DNA from: Halorubellus sp034808145
Lineage (GTDB): Archaea > Halobacteriota > Halobacteria > Halobacteriales > Natrialbaceae
Direction of reading: 5' to 3'
NCBI RefSeq assembly: GCF_034808145.1
Contig: NZ_JAXHGM010000010.1
Location: forward strand, 1 to 64,000
DNA length: 64,000 bases
The position numbers and the translations under genes were made by a program. Within the stretch, counting starts at the first letter, position 1, and every line of letters starts with the position of its first letter. Shown here piece by piece: positions 1-11,123 of the stretch. Under the pieces are notes generated by a model that worked only from the letters and a program-made list of their open reading frames with translations, did no database searches and had not been told where the DNA came from.

Positions 1-63
1 CCCATCTGCGTACCGGGGAGTACTGGAGTGCGCGAGCCTCTGGGAAACGCGGTTCGCTGCCTC
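1..63 (+). rRNA. rrf: 5S ribosomal RNA, 3' part
   Basis: The first 63 bases match the second half of haloarchaeal 5S rRNA as I know it from Haloarcula, including the block CCGGGGAGTACTGGAGTGCG and a 3' end near GGTTCGCTGCC. The 5' half lies before the window, so the upstream sequence should be a 16S-23S-5S operon. The exact 3' end is uncertain by a few bases. No tRNA gene follows it here. Confidence 0.93.
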
Positions 64-78
64 GCTATTCATAGTTGA

Positions 79-110
79 GCCCGCCACCCTTCTGGGGTGG
101 TGGGCTTTTC
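79..110 (+). terminator. rRNA operon terminator hairpin
   Basis: An 11-bp inverted repeat (79-89 with 95-105, one G-T pair) with a 5-base loop is followed directly by TTTT at 106-109. Its place 16 bases after the 5S end makes it the likely end of the rRNA transcript. Confidence 0.8.
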
Positions 111-121
111 GTATTTATTGA

Positions 122-235
122 GGAGTGGTGACGGTGTGTTGGATTGTGCGTGCGTGTGTTTTTGGGGAGTGGTAACGCTGTGAGGTGGTGTGTCGTGGAT
201 TGTGTGTGTTTGTGTTTGGTGAGTGGCGACGCTAT
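122..235 (+). repeat. imperfect GT-rich tandem repeat
   Basis: Two and a part copies of a diverged unit beginning GAGTGG(T/C)(G/A)ACG(G/C)TG and continuing in a GTGT-rich stretch start near 121, 167 and 221. The 110-467 interval has no convincing gene: both strands give only shadow frames rich in Gly, Val or Pro. It lies between the rRNA terminator and the next gene. Confidence 0.45.
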
Positions 236-467
236 CGGAGGACGTGGGGCGGGGGAACGAGACAGTTTCGGGGGAGAGCCTCCGGAGGCGAGACTGGGGG
301 GCCGGGCTAGCGGTGGTGGCCGGGTGTCCGCGGTGTTCCTCGCGTGCGTGTGCTCGGTGGTCGTGGGTAGCGGTCGCTTGCGCGCGGTGGGGGTGGTTGG
401 GGGCGGTTTCGTGAGGGTGTGAGTGGGGACGAAAACCCTTTTCGGCGGTGAGTGCGGAGTGTTGGGT

Positions 468-881
468 ATGGCAGACGAGCACTCTGAGAACGGTGATGAG
501 GCGGAGAGTGAGGATTCTGAAGAGAAGTCGTTCCGCGAGCGCGTCGAGGAGATCCGTGAGCGTCGCGAGGAGGAGGGCGACGAGGAGCGACGTGAGCGGA
601 TGGAGGAGATGATGGGCGGTGAGGGTGGTCCTGGCGGGATGGGTGGTGGCATGGGCGGCGGCGGTGGCGGGAATCCGTTCGCGCAGATGATGGGCGGGAT
701 GATGGGCGGTGGCGGTCCTGGCGGCGCTGGTCCGGGCGGAATGGGTGGTGGCCCGGGTGCGGGCCCGCAGGAGGATTCGGGGAACGAAGAGCTCGTGCGT
801 GAGGTCCGGCAGATGCGTGACGAGCTGCGTGATCAGACGCGTGCGCTGAAGCGAATCGCGGACGCGCTCGAGGACGACTGA
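468..881 (+). CDS. Gly/Met-rich small acidic protein, unknown function
   Basis: The 137-residue product starts with a very acidic, charged segment (residues 1-48, probably helical), has a central low-complexity Gly-Met-Pro region with repeated MMGG and GPGG units (about 49-100), and ends in a charged heptad-like helix (residues 105-137) that could form a coiled coil. I chose the ATG at 468 over an in-frame GTG at 423 because the sequence before it is poorly conserved in character and the AT-rich patch near 432-442 sits at a fitting promoter distance. No known domain is recognised. The coiled-coil end suggests self-association, which is inference. Similar Gly/Met-rich proteins occur widely in haloarchaea without an assigned role. 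Confidence 0.75.
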   Translation: MADEHSENGDEAESEDSEEKSFRERVEEIRERREEEGDEERRERMEEMMGGEGGPGGMGGGMGGGGGGNPFAQMMGGMMGGGGPGGAGPGGMGGGPGAGPQEDSGNEELVREVRQMRDELRDQTRALKRIADALEDD

Positions 882-973
882 ACGGCTGGTTGCGGACGCG
901 TTCTTTGCGAGTATCTCACATGTAGCGGTAGCGCTAGTCTCGTGGGTGCGTTGTCGTTCGTGTCGGACGAGGT

Positions 974-2074
974 CTACGTGACGGCGTCGTAGTGTCGGTG
1001 GAGTTCGGTGACGGCGTGTTCGATGCTCACCTGGTCGCGGCGGTCGAGGCAGTTCTGGGCGAGGCGGTCGCGGTCGTCGAGCGTTCGTTCGATGGCGGTC
1101 TGGAACGCGTCGACGTCGCCTGGTTCGTAGTGATACCCGGTCTCGCCGTCGTCGATGGTGTCGGCGAGGGCGCCGGCGTCGACGCCGGCGACGGGGGTCC
1201 CGCAGGCGTTCGCTTCGAGTGCGACGAGCCCTTGGGTCTCGACGGGCGATGGGAACGCGAAGACGTCGAGGGCGGTGTAGAACGCGGGGAGGTCGTCGCG
1301 GTCGAGGAAGCCGAGGAAGCGGACGTCGACGTCGGCGCGGCGAGCGCGGGCTTCGAGGTCGTCGCGGGCGGGGCCGTCGCCGCCGAAGACGACGGTGACG
1401 TCGTCCATGCTGTCGGTGGCGTCGATGATGTCTTGGAGGCGTTTCTCGTAGCCGTGCCGGCCGGTGTACCCGACGAGGGTGCCGTCGAGGTCGAAGCGGT
1501 CGCGGAAGGTGTCGGCGTCGGCGGGTTGGAACCGGTCGGTGTCGATGCCGTTGGAGACGACGTGGACGGGCGTGCTGACGTCGAGGTCGTCGAGGAGGTG
1601 GCGTTTCGTCGGTTCGCTGGGTGTGAGGACGAGGTCGACGTGGTCGTAGTACCAGTGTTCGTAGGTCTCGCTCGCTCTGGAGAGGCTCGAGAGGACGCTG
1701 TCGTGCGAGGAGATGTATTCGGCGTATTCGGCGGTCGGTGTGTGGTAGGAGGCGACGAGCGGGAGGTCGTGTTTGTCGGCGTATCGGCGGGCGGCGAGGC
1801 CGAGCCCGAACGCGGTGTGGGCGTGGACGACGTCTGCTCTTGGGACGGTCTTGGGGACGCGTGGCGCGCCGACGCGGACGCCGTCGTAGAACGGGAACGG
1901 GAGCGAGCGGACGGGGTGTTCGCGTGCGCGCGGCGTGTACTCGTCGGTTCCGGGGTAGACGACGTCCATCTGGCCGTGGTGGTCGTTCCAGTGGTCGCGC
2001 CAGGCTTCGATGGTGTACGTGACGCCGTTCACCGTCGGATGGTAGGTGTCGGTGAAGGCGGCGACCCGTGTCAT
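974..2074 (-). CDS. GT4 family glycosyltransferase
   Basis: A 366-residue GT-B-fold enzyme that should move a sugar from a nucleotide donor to a lipid or glycan acceptor at the cytoplasmic membrane face. The N-terminal half shows the acceptor-side fold (FTDTYHPTVNGVTY at residues 8-21, HAHTAFGLG in the middle), and the C-terminal half shows the donor-side features VGYTGRHGYEKRL, FGGDGP and the E-x7-E motif in PSPVETQGLVALEANACG. Length is normal for the family. It lies 69 bases downstream of a second, related glycosyltransferase on the same strand, so the two are likely co-transcribed and may act in succession on one product, such as a glycolipid. Donor and acceptor cannot be read from the sequence. 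Confidence 0.9.
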   Translation of the reverse strand: MTRVAAFTDTYHPTVNGVTYTIEAWRDHWNDHHGQMDVVYPGTDEYTPRAREHPVRSLPFPFYDGVRVGAPRVPKTVPRADVVHAHTAFGLGLAARRYADKHDLPLVASYHTPTAEYAEYISSHDSVLSSLSRASETYEHWYYDHVDLVLTPSEPTKRHLLDDLDVSTPVHVVSNGIDTDRFQPADADTFRDRFDLDGTLVGYTGRHGYEKRLQDIIDATDSMDDVTVVFGGDGPARDDLEARARRADVDVRFLGFLDRDDLPAFYTALDVFAFPSPVETQGLVALEANACGTPVAGVDAGALADTIDDGETGYHYEPGDVDAFQTAIERTLDDRDRLAQNCLDRRDQVSIEHAVTELHRHYDAVT

Positions 2075-2143
2075 TGTTGGCGAAAGTGTGTTCGGTGGCT
2101 TAGTGGCTTCGATAGCGTCTTCGCGCTGTCGGGTGGTGCGCGG

Positions 2144-3205
2144 TCAGTCGTCGATGACGCGCCGGTACGCGTCGACTAAGCGATTCCCGACGTGGTCGAG
2201 GGAGTGCTCTTGCACGGTCTCTCTGGCGTTCTCGCCGAGGCGTTCGCGGAGTCCGGGGTCGTCGTCGAGGCGGTCGAGGGCGTCGGCGAACTCCTCGAAG
2301 TCCGAGCAGAGGATGGCGTCCTCGCCGTCGGTGAAGTACTCGCGGAAGACGGGGATGTCGCGGAGGACGCAGGCTTTCCCGCAGGACATCGCTTCGAGGA
2401 CGACGAGCCCCTGGTTCTCGACCTTCGCGGGGAAGCAGAAGACGTCGCCGGCGCCGTAGGCCATGCGTTTGTCGTCGACCCAGCCGGTGAACGTGACGTT
2501 CTCGGGCGGGTTCTCGGTCCACTTGCGCGTGGTCTTGCTGGCTTGCGGGCCGTCGTCGTAGTGCCCGAACCACGCGTAGTCGTGGTCGGTGGCTTCGGCG
2601 AGTTCGCAGAACGTCGTGAGGCCTTTGCGTTCGAAGACGTTCCCGACGGCGAAGACGACGGTTCCGTCGAGGTCGTAGCGGTCGCGGGTGGATTCGCGGA
2701 AGCGTTCGTGGCCGTCGAGGGTGTCGACGTCGATGCCGTTCGTGATGGGTTCGATGGGGGCGTCGACGGGGTAGGATTCGAGGATGCCTTTCGTGTATTC
2801 GCTCGGGCAGAGGACGAGGTCGGCTTGCGAGTAGAAGCGTTCGAGGTAGGCTTTGAGTGCGGGGGCGACGGCGTTCGAGAACCGGAAGCTGTCGCGGAAG
2901 TCCTCGGCGGTGACGTGCGTGTGGCAGACGAGCGGGACGTCGTTGGCTTTGGCGTGGCGGGCGAGTGCGAGACTGACGGGGCCGGCCATGTTGAGGTGCG
3001 CGACGTCGTAGTCCTCGAAGAACGACTCCTCGAAGGCGAGGTTCGCGAACGCGGCGTCGAGCGGGTTGCCGTCGCGCCAGGGGCTCGTGATGACGTCGAC
3101 GTCGGCGTCCGCGCGTGCGAGCGCCTTGCGCTGTTGGGCGGCTGCGGTACCCATACCGGACCGGTGGAGCTGAGATTCGAGTTCGAGGTGGTTGAGGACG
3201 CGCAT
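2144..3205 (-). CDS. GT4 family glycosyltransferase
   Basis: A 353-residue GT-B-fold glycosyltransferase and the first gene of a two-gene unit. Visible features are the N-terminal GMGTAAAQQRKAL stretch (acceptor domain), HLNMAGPVSLALARH and CHTHVTAEDF, then the donor domain with VFAVGNVFERKGL and the E-x7-E element PAKVENQGLVVLEAMSCGKA. The start is the ATG at 3205, which begins MRVLNHLELES, as is common for this subgroup. The protein resembles the downstream enzyme in layout but is clearly diverged, so this is an old duplication or two separate activities rather than a recent copy. Haloarchaeal membrane glycolipids are a plausible product, but this is inferred from the family only. Confidence 0.9.
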   Translation of the reverse strand: MRVLNHLELESQLHRSGMGTAAAQQRKALARADADVDVITSPWRDGNPLDAAFANLAFEESFFEDYDVAHLNMAGPVSLALARHAKANDVPLVCHTHVTAEDFRDSFRFSNAVAPALKAYLERFYSQADLVLCPSEYTKGILESYPVDAPIEPITNGIDVDTLDGHERFRESTRDRYDLDGTVVFAVGNVFERKGLTTFCELAEATDHDYAWFGHYDDGPQASKTTRKWTENPPENVTFTGWVDDKRMAYGAGDVFCFPAKVENQGLVVLEAMSCGKACVLRDIPVFREYFTDGEDAILCSDFEEFADALDRLDDDPGLRERLGENARETVQEHSLDHVGNRLVDAYRRVIDD

Positions 3206-3369
3206 CGGTTTGTGGTCGCTGGTCGGTGGTCGCGTGTAGTCTTTCCGGATTGCGCTGCCCGTGTGCGCACGCGACGACGGGGCCGTGGTGGGTGGTCCTG
3301 GGCGAGGGTTCGGTTCCCGTGGCGGGTGCGAGGGAGAACGTTTACCCGCGCGAGCGCGGTACTGCGGGT

Positions 3370-3648
3370 ATGAACGTCGCGGCGGAGCGGATCGAGCGGT
3401 TGCATGCGCTGGCGCGGGAGGCGACGGTCGCGGGTGAGGAGGCGCGCGCTCGCGAGTACGTGCGGTTGGCGCGACGGCTCGCCGAACGCCAGCGGCTGTC
3501 GCTCCCGCGGGACTTCCGGCGGTTCACGTGCGACGATTGCGACGCGTTCCTGCGGCCGGGGCGGAACGCGCGCGTCCGCACTCGCTCGGGGCACGTCGTG
3601 GTGACGTGTGAGTGTGGGTCACAGGCGCGGTATCCGTACGGCGAGTGA
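3370..3648 (+). CDS. rnp4: ribonuclease P protein component 4 (Rpp21)
   Basis: A 92-residue subunit of archaeal RNase P, the ribonucleoprotein that removes the 5' leader from pre-tRNA. It has an N-terminal helical region starting MNVAAERIERLHALA, which in the family pairs with Rpp29, and a C-terminal zinc ribbon: CDDC at residues 57-60 and CEC near residues 82-84. The basic LARRLAERQRLSLP segment between them is typical. The ATG at 3370 was chosen over upstream in-frame starts because the family begins directly with these helices. It is followed by a YhbY-family RNA-binding gene on the same strand, a pairing repeated in many archaea, which supports the call. Confidence 0.92.
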   Translation: MNVAAERIERLHALAREATVAGEEARAREYVRLARRLAERQRLSLPRDFRRFTCDDCDAFLRPGRNARVRTRSGHVVVTCECGSQARYPYGE

Positions 3649-3732
3649 GGGCTCGCGCGTCCTGAGGGCGGTCTCGGCGGCTGGTTCGGCTAAGGGTTTA
3701 AGCCACGTCCGCGTATACGGTATGAGACGACT

Positions 3733-3981
3733 ATGAACGACGAGGAGATGCGCAAGGAGGCGCACGATCTTGACGTGACGGTATGGGTTGGAAAGGCGGG
3801 TATCGAGTCGGTGGTCGACGAGCTCTCGGACCAGTTGGAGGCGCGAGACCTAGTGAAGGTGAAGTTCCTGCGAGCGGCGCGCGGTGGGACGTCGACGGAC
3901 GAGCTCGCGGAGGAGCTCGCGGAGTTGACGAACGCGGAGCTCTTCGAGACGCGGGGGAATACGGGGGTGCTGTATAAGTGA
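3733..3981 (+). CDS. YhbY/CRM-domain RNA-binding protein
   Basis: An 82-residue single CRM domain, a small RNA-binding fold found in ribosome-assembly factors. Diagnostic parts are KEAHDLDVTVWVGKAGI near the start, the helix leading to LEARDLVKVKFL, and the final RGNTGVLYK, which corresponds to the family's conserved end. It overlaps the next gene by GTGA (3978-3981), so translation of the channel gene is probably coupled to it. Location beside the RNase P subunit fits a role in RNA or ribosome maturation. The family is well known, but the exact archaeal substrate is not. Confidence 0.9.
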   Translation: MNDEEMRKEAHDLDVTVWVGKAGIESVVDELSDQLEARDLVKVKFLRAARGGTSTDELAEELAELTNAELFETRGNTGVLYK

Positions 3982-4859
3982 TTCCACTGCAGGCAGGTGG
4001 CCTGGAGGGGCAGCTCGAGGCCTGGGACGTGCCGTTCTACGACGTCGTCGCGGCGGCGATTCTGTTCGTGGTGGCGTTCGTCGTCGTCGTGGCGCTCGGG
4101 CAGGTGGTCGTCCTGCCGCTCGTGGACCGCGTGCTGGACCGGCGGGGGCTGGATCGGCACGCGAAGGTCCCGTTGAAGAAGCTCGTGAACTTCGCGGTGT
4201 ACTTCGCGGCGCTCGGCGTGGCGTTCGCGTTCGCCGGACTGGGAAACATCCTGACCGCCATCGCGACGATCGGTGCGGCGGCGACGCTCGCGATCGGGTT
4301 CGCGATGCAGGACGTGATCGGGAACTTCGTCGCGGGGATCTTCATCTTCACGGACAAGCCGTTCCGCATCGGCGATTGGATCGAGTGGGACGGGAACTCG
4401 GGGGTCGTGGAGGACATCAGTCTCCGCGTGTCGCGCGTGCGGACGTTCGATAACGAGCTGTTGACGGTTCCGAACTCGCAGCTCACGGACGGCGTCATCA
4501 AGAACCCGGTGGCGAAGGACAAGCTCCGGATGCAGTTCCTGTTCGGTATCGGGTACGACGACGACATCGACGAGGCGACGGACATCATCCTCGAGGAGGC
4601 CGAGGCGCACGAGGACGTCCTCGCGGACCCGGAGCCGTCGGTGCGGCTCACGGAGCTCGGTGATTCGTCGGTCGGCCTGAAGTCCCGCGTGTGGATCGCG
4701 GACCCGTCGCGGTCTGACTTCGTGAAGACCCGCGGGGAGTACGTGCAGGCGGTCAAGGAGCGGTTCGACGATGCGGGTATCGACATCCCGTATCCGAACC
4801 GCGAGCTGTCGGGGACGGTCGACGTCTCCGAGGAAGTGGCGACGGCGGCGGACGACTGA
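3978..4859 (+). CDS. MscS family mechanosensitive ion channel
   Basis: A 293-residue small-conductance mechanosensitive channel that should open under membrane tension to release solutes during hypo-osmotic shock. Three membrane segments are visible: residues about 16-48 and 68-90, then the Gly/Ala-rich pore helix GLGNILTAIATIGAAATLAIGFAMQ around 90-115. The MscS beta domain follows (DVIGNFVAGIFIFTDKPFRIGDWIEWDG...VEDISLRVSRVRTFDNELLTVPN), then the mixed alpha-beta C-terminal domain. Translation begins at a GTG overlapping the stop codon of the YhbY gene. Length is that of the MscS core without extra domains. Confidence 0.93.
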   Translation: MIPLQAGGLEGQLEAWDVPFYDVVAAAILFVVAFVVVVALGQVVVLPLVDRVLDRRGLDRHAKVPLKKLVNFAVYFAALGVAFAFAGLGNILTAIATIGAAATLAIGFAMQDVIGNFVAGIFIFTDKPFRIGDWIEWDGNSGVVEDISLRVSRVRTFDNELLTVPNSQLTDGVIKNPVAKDKLRMQFLFGIGYDDDIDEATDIILEEAEAHEDVLADPEPSVRLTELGDSSVGLKSRVWIADPSRSDFVKTRGEYVQAVKERFDDAGIDIPYPNRELSGTVDVSEEVATAADD

Positions 4860-4892
4860 CGGCCGTCCGCGATTCCTTTTCTCGATGCGTCG

Positions 4893-5564
4893 TCAGGCGG
4901 CGGTGGCGCGGTCGCGGGGGTTCGCCATGCCGTCCTTGACGCCGCGGTGGACGAGCGCGACGTTGACGGGGTACGCGACGAGGAGGCCGACGGTGAGCGA
5001 GAAGGCGAGCGCGCTCCAGAACAGGGGTTCGGTGATGGTGGCGCCCTCGGCGAGGTAGACGTCGGTGCCGATGGCGGCGGCCTCCATGACGGCGATGGAA
5101 GGGGTCTCGGTGACGATGGCGTCGCGGAACGCCTCGCCGAACGCGACGCCGTCCTGGGTCATCGGGCCGACGGTGAGGGCGACGCCGAACGTGTACGCGG
5201 CCGTGAACGTGACGGCGACGACGCCGATCTGGGGGAGTGCGAGGATGCCGGCGGCGGCGACGACGCCGAGGACCTCGCCGGCGCCGCACCCGGAGTAACA
5301 GTGGGCGACCGAGCGCGCGCTCCGCCGCCACAGGGAGTCCCGCTCGATCTGTTTCCGCCCGGCCCACGCGTACACGGCGAGGCCGAGCGGCCCGGAGTAC
5401 GCGACGGTGAGCGTCCAGACGAACTGCATGAGCGTCGGGATGTCGTCGTTGTTCGCGCGGATGTCGTACCGGAGCGCGCCGAGCGAGGCGAGGACGACGA
5501 CGGCCCACGCGTACAGCGCGGTCGTGTTCGTGAGGACGTCGCGGAGCAGGGCTTCGACTGGCAT
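4893..5564 (-). CDS. DUF4396 family membrane protein
   Basis: A 223-residue integral membrane protein with about six hydrophobic segments. The key region is HCYSGCGAGEVLG around residues 87-99, which matches the His-Cys-x3-Cys-Gly pattern of the DUF4396 family. These residues sit at a membrane boundary and could bind a metal. Members of this family are often encoded near copper-exporting ATPases and other metal genes, as here with CopA 500 bases away on the same strand. A role in copper or other thiophilic metal handling is therefore likely but unproven. It ends with a polar tail after the last segment (MANPRDRATAA). Confidence 0.8.
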   Translation of the reverse strand: MPVEALLRDVLTNTTALYAWAVVVLASLGALRYDIRANNDDIPTLMQFVWTLTVAYSGPLGLAVYAWAGRKQIERDSLWRRSARSVAHCYSGCGAGEVLGVVAAAGILALPQIGVVAVTFTAAYTFGVALTVGPMTQDGVAFGEAFRDAIVTETPSIAVMEAAAIGTDVYLAEGATITEPLFWSALAFSLTVGLLVAYPVNVALVHRGVKDGMANPRDRATAA

Positions 5565-5648
5565 GTGGGGCTGTCTCGCTGCCGGCCGGAACTGCGTTTG
5601 TGCTAGGCGGCTAGGCTCGCGACCGGGGCGAAGCCGAGCGCGTCGCGG

Positions 5649-6029
5649 TCACCCGTCGTCTTCGAGGCGGTCCTTGCGGCGTTCGTACTCGTCGTCGTCG
5701 ATGTCGCCGCGGGCGTACGCGGCGCGGAGTTCGGCGAGCGCGGGGTCGGTGCGGCCGCCGGCGACGACGCGGTAGAGGAGGTAGCCGCCGGCGCCGAGGA
5801 GCGCGACGAACGCGAGCTGGGAGGCGATGCCGACGAGCGCGAACCACACGGGGAGGGTTCCGGTGCCGTCGTGCATGGGGCCGCCCCACATCTGGCCGTC
5901 CATCGGCATCCCCCACGTCCCACCGCCCATGCCGCCGAACCCGAGCGCGAACGCGACCAGTGGAGCGACGAATAGGACGACGAGGGCGACGACGCCGATG
6001 CCGAGCGCTATCTTGGAGTTCCGTCGCAT
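5649..6029 (-). CDS. SHOCT-domain membrane protein
   Basis: A 126-residue protein with an N-terminal membrane helix (residues 8-32), a Met/Gly/His/Trp-rich exposed loop (residues 33-57, with GGMGGGTWGMPMDGQMWGGP), a second membrane helix (about 62-92) and a C-terminal short SHOCT motif (DPALAELRAAYARGDIDDDEYERRK). The Met-rich loop is the kind of sequence that binds Cu(I), which agrees with its position only 2 bases downstream of the copper ATPase gene; the two are almost surely co-transcribed. SHOCT segments usually mediate oligomerisation. Copper binding is inference from composition and context. Confidence 0.8.
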   Translation of the reverse strand: MRRNSKIALGIGVVALVVLFVAPLVAFALGFGGMGGGTWGMPMDGQMWGGPMHDGTGTLPVWFALVGIASQLAFVALLGAGGYLLYRVVAGGRTDPALAELRAAYARGDIDDDEYERRKDRLEDDG

Positions 6030-6031
6030 GG

Positions 6032-8659
<2,628 letters not shown>

Positions 8660-8923
8660 GACTACTAGTACGGGTTCCTCTTTCAACCGGTTTGCTCTTC
8701 CCGCCCGTTCGTCGAACCGGCCTCGAACTTAGGAAACGAAAGTCACCTAGCACGGTGGTCGCCGGGCGCCGAGCGCCGTGGCGGTCAGGGACGACCGTTG
8801 GAGGCTCGCATCTACGGAGACGGCGTGGGTGTCCTCGCGGTGTCTCGCGCTCGGCCGTTCACAGCTTCTCCAGATGGCGGAATCCAGCGACAGTGTATTG
8901 CGGTGGCCGGTCCAACGACAGGT

Positions 8924-9571
8924 ATGCGGTACCTGACGCTCACCTTTCCACGAACGCCAGCGTCGGAGACCGATAACGCGCTGATTCCCGGGCTCGACGT
9001 CGACCGCGGCACGCTATGCAACATGAACTACCTCCACGACGGGACGCTCGTGCAACTCTGTCGACTGGAGGCGTCCCGTGACGGCGTCGTCACCGACCTC
9101 GAATCGTGGGGTGACGCCCTCTCCTACGACGTCTTCGACACCGAGAACGGTGATCTGTGCGTCTTCGTGCACTCCCGCCCGACACCGGAACTGGCGGAGT
9201 TACTGCGGATCGTCGAACGGCATCGACTGCTCGTCGAACTCCCGATCGAACTCGAAGCCGAGAAGGCGACGGTCCGCATCGCAGGCACGTCTGCGGCGCT
9301 TCACGACGCGATGGACGACCTCCCCGCCGACGCCACGGCGGACGTTCGCATCGAGCAGCTGGGCGCGTACAACCCGGAGAGAGACGCTGCTCGTTCCGCC
9401 CTGACCGCCCGCCAGCGAACCGTCCTCGACGCCGCCGTCGACGTGGGATATTACGCGACGCCACGCACCGCCACCATCGAGGACGTCGCGGCCGCCGCGG
9501 GATGCGCCGAGAGCACCGCATCGGAACATCTCCGCAAGATCGAGGCCCGCCTGCTCCCCCGTCTGTCTTAA
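8924..9571 (+). CDS. bat-type helix-turn-helix regulator (HTH_10)
   Basis: A 215-residue haloarchaeal transcription regulator. The C-terminal fifth is an HTH_10 domain of the bacterioopsin-activator type: LTARQRTVLDAAVDVGYYATPRTATIEDVAAAAGCAESTASEHLRKIE, where the recognition helix is around AESTASEHLRK. The N-terminal part (1-150) is an alpha-beta sensor-like region without a recognised ligand domain. The ATG at 8924 gives the usual MRYLTLTF opening; longer in-frame starts upstream are unlikely. It is divergent from copA across 264 bases, so it may act on copA or on the P450 gene 58 bases downstream. Both targets are guesses from position. Confidence 0.87.
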   Translation: MRYLTLTFPRTPASETDNALIPGLDVDRGTLCNMNYLHDGTLVQLCRLEASRDGVVTDLESWGDALSYDVFDTENGDLCVFVHSRPTPELAELLRIVERHRLLVELPIELEAEKATVRIAGTSAALHDAMDDLPADATADVRIEQLGAYNPERDAARSALTARQRTVLDAAVDVGYYATPRTATIEDVAAAAGCAESTASEHLRKIEARLLPRLS

Positions 9572-9629
9572 ACGACCAGTCTTCGCCCGCAGTAGGCCGA
9601 TTGGCCGTGGACACGTCTCTCGACACACG

Positions 9630-10946
9630 ATGGCAACGACGAACCACACCGACACGCCGCCCGGACCGACCGGCTACCCACTCGTCGGCAACACCCTCCA
9701 GTTCGCTGGCGACCGACTCGAATTCGTCACCGACACCGCGACCGAGTACGGCCCGGTGGCGTCCTTCGAGCTCGCCGGCAGGACCATCTATCAGGTGAGC
9801 GACCCCGAACTCGTCGAGCAGGTCCTCGTTCAGAACAATCAATCCTACATCAAGGGCGAGCTCTTCCAAGAGGCGCTCGGCGACGCGCTCGGCGAGGGGC
9901 TGCTCACGAGCGAGGGGTCTGCGTGGCGCGAGCAGCGCCACCGGATGCAACCCGCGTTCCACCCGGGAATGCTCGTACGGTACTCCGAGCAGATGACCGA
10001 CGGCGTCGTGGACCTGCTCGACACGTGGCGCGACGGCGAGACGCGCGACGTCCACGAGGACATGATGCACCTCACCGTCGAGATCGCCGCCGAGACGCTC
10101 TTCGACGTCGACGTCTCCGACGAGAAGGGCGACGTCAGCGACGCGCTCGAAGCCGTGATGGATTACGCCGAACGCCCGTACCATCCGCCCAGTTGGCTCC
10201 CGACGCCGGAGAACCGCCGGTATCAGGCCGCCCTCCAGACGCTCGAGGACGTCGCCGACCGCATCGTCGAGAAGCACGACGAGGGCGACGGCAACGACAT
10301 CGTCTCGATCCTCCTCGCGGCGCAGGGCGAGGACATCACGCGCGAACGCGTTCGCGACGAGATAATCACCATCCTGCTCGCCGGCCACGAGACGACGGCA
10401 CTGACGCTGACCTACACGCTGCACGCCCTGGGACGCAACCCCGAGCAACGCGCCGAGTTGCAGGCCGAACTCGACGACGTCCTCGACGGTCGGACGCCGA
10501 CGATGGCCGACCTCGACGACCTCCCCTACACCGAACAGGCCATCCAGGAAGGCATGCGTCTGTATCCACCCGTCTGGGAACTGGTCCGGGAAGCCAGCGA
10601 GCCCGACGACCTGGGTGGCTACGAGATTCCGGCCGGGACGACCGTCACGATGCACCCGTGGGTGGTGCACCACGACGACCGCATCTACGACGACCCGATG
10701 ACCTTCCGCCCGGAACGCTGGACCGACGAGTTCGAGCGGTCGCTCCCGAAGTTCGGCTACTTCCCCTTCGGCGGCGGGCCACGCCGCTGTATCGGCGACC
10801 GCTTCGCCATGCTCGAAGCCCGCCTCGTCCTGGCGACCATCGCACAGGAGTGGACCGTCGAACCCCACGACGACCTCTCCTTCGCTCCCTCGATCACCCT
10901 GCGGCCCGACGGCCCCGTCGAGATGATCGTCCGCCGTCGCGACTGA
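9630..10946 (+). CDS. cytochrome P450 monooxygenase
   Basis: A 438-residue soluble P450 that should hydroxylate or otherwise oxidise an organic substrate using heme and a ferredoxin-type electron donor. Key elements: the I-helix oxygen-binding motif AGHETT, the K-helix E-x-x-R in EGMRLYPP, the PERW meander region and the heme-binding loop FGGGPRRCIG with axial ligand Cys387. The absence of a membrane anchor and the length agree with soluble prokaryotic P450s. In haloarchaea such enzymes have been linked to carotenoid or terpenoid modification, but substrate specificity cannot be read here. It follows the HTH gene by 58 bases and could be its target. Confidence 0.95.
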   Translation: MATTNHTDTPPGPTGYPLVGNTLQFAGDRLEFVTDTATEYGPVASFELAGRTIYQVSDPELVEQVLVQNNQSYIKGELFQEALGDALGEGLLTSEGSAWREQRHRMQPAFHPGMLVRYSEQMTDGVVDLLDTWRDGETRDVHEDMMHLTVEIAAETLFDVDVSDEKGDVSDALEAVMDYAERPYHPPSWLPTPENRRYQAALQTLEDVADRIVEKHDEGDGNDIVSILLAAQGEDITRERVRDEIITILLAGHETTALTLTYTLHALGRNPEQRAELQAELDDVLDGRTPTMADLDDLPYTEQAIQEGMRLYPPVWELVREASEPDDLGGYEIPAGTTVTMHPWVVHHDDRIYDDPMTFRPERWTDEFERSLPKFGYFPFGGGPRRCIGDRFAMLEARLVLATIAQEWTVEPHDDLSFAPSITLRPDGPVEMIVRRRD

Positions 10947-10951
10947 CTCAC

Positions 10952-10995
10952 TGCAGCGCTTGACGGGAGAGCCCGAAGCATTGCAGCGCTTGACG
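10952..10995. repeat. 14-bp direct repeat pair
   Basis: The sequence TGCAGCGCTTGACG occurs at 10952-10965 and again at 10982-10995, a spacing of 30 bases, immediately after the P450 stop codon. It may reflect local duplication. Confidence 0.6.
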
Positions 10996-11123
10996 CTAGA
11001 GGGGGAAGGCACGGGGAGTTGGATGCGTGAGTGCCGTCTCTCTCTGTCGTCCCGACGCTGGTGCTGCGCTCGTCGAACACCTCTAGCACCGAGAGAGGGC
11101 GAGGGCGGATTTGGCTCCGACAG

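Noticed and set aside
65..652. Long minus-strand Pro/Ser/Thr-rich open frame
   Set aside because: It overlaps the rRNA terminator and the acidic gene at 468-881 and has a composition unlike haloarchaeal proteins; it is a shadow of GC-rich DNA.
9090..11012. 640-codon minus-strand frame opposite the P450 and HTH genes
   Set aside because: Both plus-strand genes have clear catalytic or HTH motifs; this frame has none.
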